In this document: piece after piece, positions 30,706 to 32,647 of the stretch | How the letters are laid out: every line of letters starts with the position of its first letter | Position numbering within the stretch: position 1 is the first letter of the stretch | From: Raineya sp. | GTDB taxonomy: Bacteria; Bacteroidota; Bacteroidia; Cytophagales; Thermonemataceae | NCBI GenBank assembly: GCA_025054975.1 | Contig: JANWZC010000004.1 | Coordinates: 1 to 32,647 of the forward strand | Direction of reading: 5' to 3' | DNA length: 32,647 nucleotides | Translations under genes and position numbers: made by a program | The notes under the pieces: model-generated | Database searches by the model: none | The model's input: the letters and a program-made list of their open reading frames with translations, nothing else | What the model was told of the DNA's origin: nothing

Positions 30706-32647
30706 ATGCAACAACTTTTTACACTTCTATCATACTTTTTTATTTTTTCTTTGTTTGCACAAAGGCAAAACTCTGCTTGTTCTTATCATAGAAATTTGGC
30801 TTGCCATACCAACGAAAGACTGAATTTCTCCCAAGACCTTTACAACAAAATGATGCTTTACGATGTAAAGCAGTATCATTTAAATCTTAACGTAGAAACT
30901 AATACTACTTTCATTTCAGGCAATGTACGTATTTTTGCCCAAGCCAATGCGAACATTACTACTTTTGCCTTTGAGTTGCATCCTAATTATACAATCAGCT
31001 CGGTAGTAGTGAAAAATATCACGCATACAGGCTCGGCTATTACACGCACCAACAACGAAATTCGTGTTAATCTGATAGGTACTATCAACGAAGGAGAATT
31101 TTTTGAAGCAATTATTTATTACAGCGGCAATGGTCCCGTGGATAACAGCAATCCTGATGCAGGATTTTGCCAACGAACTGCCCCCAACGGCAAAAAATAC
31201 ACCTACACCATGAGCCAACCTTATGGCACTGCCGACTGGATGCCTGTCAAACAAATTCTTGCCGACAAAGCCGACTCTGTGAAAGTGTATATTACCACCT
31301 CTGCCACCAATAGAGTAGGTTCGCAAGGAATTTTGAAGCAAGTTGTTAATGTGGGAGGTGGAAAATTGCGTTACGAGTGGGAAAGTAAATATCCCATAGC
31401 CTATTACTTGATTTCCTTTGCCGTAGGCGAATACAGCGATTATGTAGTAAATGCAAATTTCAACTCCAAAACCATTCCCATAATCAATTATTTGTACGAT
31501 AATGCTTCTATTACAGCTAACCAAGCCAACTTGAACCAAACCAAAGCTACTTTGGAAAAATTTTGCGAACTTTTTGGTGAATATCCCTTTGCCAATGAAA
31601 AATACGGACATTGCCAAGTGCCTCACAATTTCTACTTGGAAAATCAAACCATGTCTTCTATGATGGGCTTTCCGAACACTGTGATAGCCCACGAACTCGC
31701 CCATCAATGGTTTGGTAATGCCCTTACGCTTTTCTCTTTTAGTGAAATCGGACTTACCGAAGGTTTTGCAACTTACTCTGAATATTTGTACCGAGAGCAT
31801 TTTGTTAGTTTAAGTTCTGCTCAAAATACCTACAACAGCTGGCGAAATAATGTAATGAGCCAACCTGGTGGTAGTGTATATCTTGCCGACTCGCTCAATA
31901 CTACAGCGATGTTTGATAATCGCTTGATTTATCAAAAAGGAGCTTGCCTTATTCACATGATACGCTATTTGGTGAATAATGACGCTCTTTTCACGCAAGC
32001 AATCAATACTTTTACGAATACCTACAAACATCAAAATGTCAATTACAATCTATTTGCAAGCGTTGTGCAGAATGTTACAGGGGTAAATCTTACGCAAGAT
32101 TTCTTACCGCAATGGTTCAGAGGAGAAGGTTATCCAACTTACAGAATTACTTGGAATTGGAAAGATGGCTTTTTTCATCTTATTTCTGAACAAACTACTT
32201 CAAAGCCTTCGGTTACAACCTTTTTCAAAATGCCTTTTGAGTTGGGCTTAACTGACATCAATGGCAATACCACGATTGTGCGTTTTGCCCAAAATGCAAA
32301 TTTCCAAAAACATAAAATTCCCTTTGCTTCGCAGGTAGTTAGTGTAAGTTTTGACCCTCGTATTTTTTTGGTTGCCAAAAGTACACTTACCTACGACAAT
32401 ACGCTCATTGTAGAAGATACACCACCCCAAATCGTAGAACTTCATCCTGTTCATTTGGCTAATCAAGTAGCCGTAGATAGTCCTTTGGAAATTACTTTTG
32501 ATGAAAATATTTTTGTAGGTTCAGGCAAAATTTGGATAAAAAATGCCGAAAATGATGCCATATTCCACGAATTTAATGCCAATGGAGCAGGTGTAAATGT
32601 AAGCGGTAGGAAGTTGCGTCTCAAAACTCCTCAAAATTTTGCTCCTG
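30706..32647 (+). CDS. Secreted M1-family aminopeptidase, partial at the right edge
   Basis: The frame is open from the ATG at 30706 to the end of the window (647 codons) with no stop. A signal peptide is visible (MQQLFTLLSYFFIFSLFA). The N-terminal domain is an M1-type beta saddle (about residues 45-230). The exopeptidase motif appears as a variant, FYLENQTMSSM, in place of GAMEN. The gluzincin zinc site is HELAHQWFG (H329, E330, H333) with E352 in LTEGFATYSEY, an exact HExxH-x18-E. After the helical part (to about 490) comes a beta-rich region. From about residue 566 there is an SbsA/Big_5 Ig-like domain (PPQIVELHPVHLANQVAVD, LEITFDENI), cut by the edge. Such proteins usually end in a T9SS sorting domain; that part would lie outside the window. 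The start is right after AT-rich DNA with a weak -7 element. Confidence 0.93.
   Translation, partial: MQQLFTLLSYFFIFSLFAQRQNSACSYHRNLACHTNERLNFSQDLYNKMMLYDVKQYHLNLNVETNTTFISGNVRIFAQANANITTFAFELHPNYTISSVVVKNITHTGSAITRTNNEIRVNLIGTINEGEFFEAIIYYSGNGPVDNSNPDAGFCQRTAPNGKKYTYTMSQPYGTADWMPVKQILADKADSVKVYITTSATNRVGSQGILKQVVNVGGGKLRYEWESKYPIAYYLISFAVGEYSDYVVNANFNSKTIPIINYLYDNASITANQANLNQTKATLEKFCELFGEYPFANEKYGHCQVPHNFYLENQTMSSMMGFPNTVIAHELAHQWFGNALTLFSFSEIGLTEGFATYSEYLYREHFVSLSSAQNTYNSWRNNVMSQPGGSVYLADSLNTTAMFDNRLIYQKGACLIHMIRYLVNNDALFTQAINTFTNTYKHQNVNYNLFASVVQNVTGVNLTQDFLPQWFRGEGYPTYRITWNWKDGFFHLISEQTTSKPSVTTFFKMPFELGLTDINGNTTIVRFAQNANFQKHKIPFASQVVSVSFDPRIFLVAKSTLTYDNTLIVEDTPPQIVELHPVHLANQVAVDSPLEITFDENIFVGSGKIWIKNAENDAIFHEFNANGAGVNVSGRKLRLKTPQNFAP

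Noticed and set aside
30244-30714. A 156-residue minus-strand open frame in the thiL-peptidase gap
   Set aside because: It is rich in Phe, Lys and Asn, has no domain, and runs antiparallel through a consensus promoter and an intrinsic terminator on the plus strand.
30916-31800. A 294-residue open frame on the minus strand
   Set aside because: It lies fully opposite the M1 peptidase gene, whose plus-strand frame has the HExxH zinc site and domain order; the minus frame has no recognisable domain and is a shadow.

Overview
The window is AT-rich chromosomal DNA from a member of the Bacteroidota, most likely a Cytophagia-type gliding or T9SS-secreting bacterium. The evidence is a GldD homologue, a type IX secretion C-terminal sorting domain, DUF4783 and DUF2723 proteins, an E. 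coli FbaB-like class I aldolase, and several promoters of the Bacteroidota form (TTG or TTTG, 19-20 bp, TAnnTTTG). I cannot name the species. Most of the window is ordinary core genome with short gaps. There is no CRISPR array, prophage or recognisable defence island, and I found no tRNA or rRNA.

Layout. Positions 1-464 hold a decayed IS1-family transposase with two frameshifts, cut by the left edge. Then come deoC and hisS (minus), separated by a 7-bp tandem repeat. From 2781 to 9191 four plus-strand genes follow: an unknown polytopic membrane protein, a YwqK/MORN-like exported protein, a lone VWA protein and a large TMEM260-like (DUF2723) membrane protein. A bidirectional terminator separates the last from fbaB (minus). 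An orphan sensor kinase follows (plus). At 11913-13925 (minus) lies an M43 metalloprotease gene split by one in-frame TGA that removes its PKD, FN3 and T9SS sorting domains.

From 14068 to 20280 (plus) are a Nudix hydrolase, a DUF4783 protein, GldD, an ALDH7-type aldehyde dehydrogenase, a single-domain response regulator, a PD40 propeller protein and a membrane-anchored TPR protein. A very long palindrome (20315-20411) separates these from a minus-strand block: an MccB-like carboxyltransferase, an RsmF-like RNA methyltransferase, a PhoR/PhoB-type two-component pair and a LysM/DPBB wall protein. The right part (plus) has an alanine dehydrogenase-family gene, a second copy of the 7-bp repeat, clpP, a structured intergenic region, thiL, a candidate small RNA unit with promoter, terminator and duplicated core, and a secreted M1 aminopeptidase running off the right edge.

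Themes. Envelope and secretion functions are prominent: GldD, the T9SS cargo protease, the M1 peptidase, the LysM protein, the PD40 protein and the possible O-mannosyltransferase. They are mixed with housekeeping enzymes. The observations most worth follow-up are the small-RNA-like unit at 30444-30589, the 97-nt palindrome, the paired 7-bp repeats, the Cys-to-stop protease allele, and conserved-family proteins that lack a signature residue (GldD without a lipobox Cys, alanine dehydrogenase without its usual His, an RlpA-like domain without its catalytic acid).
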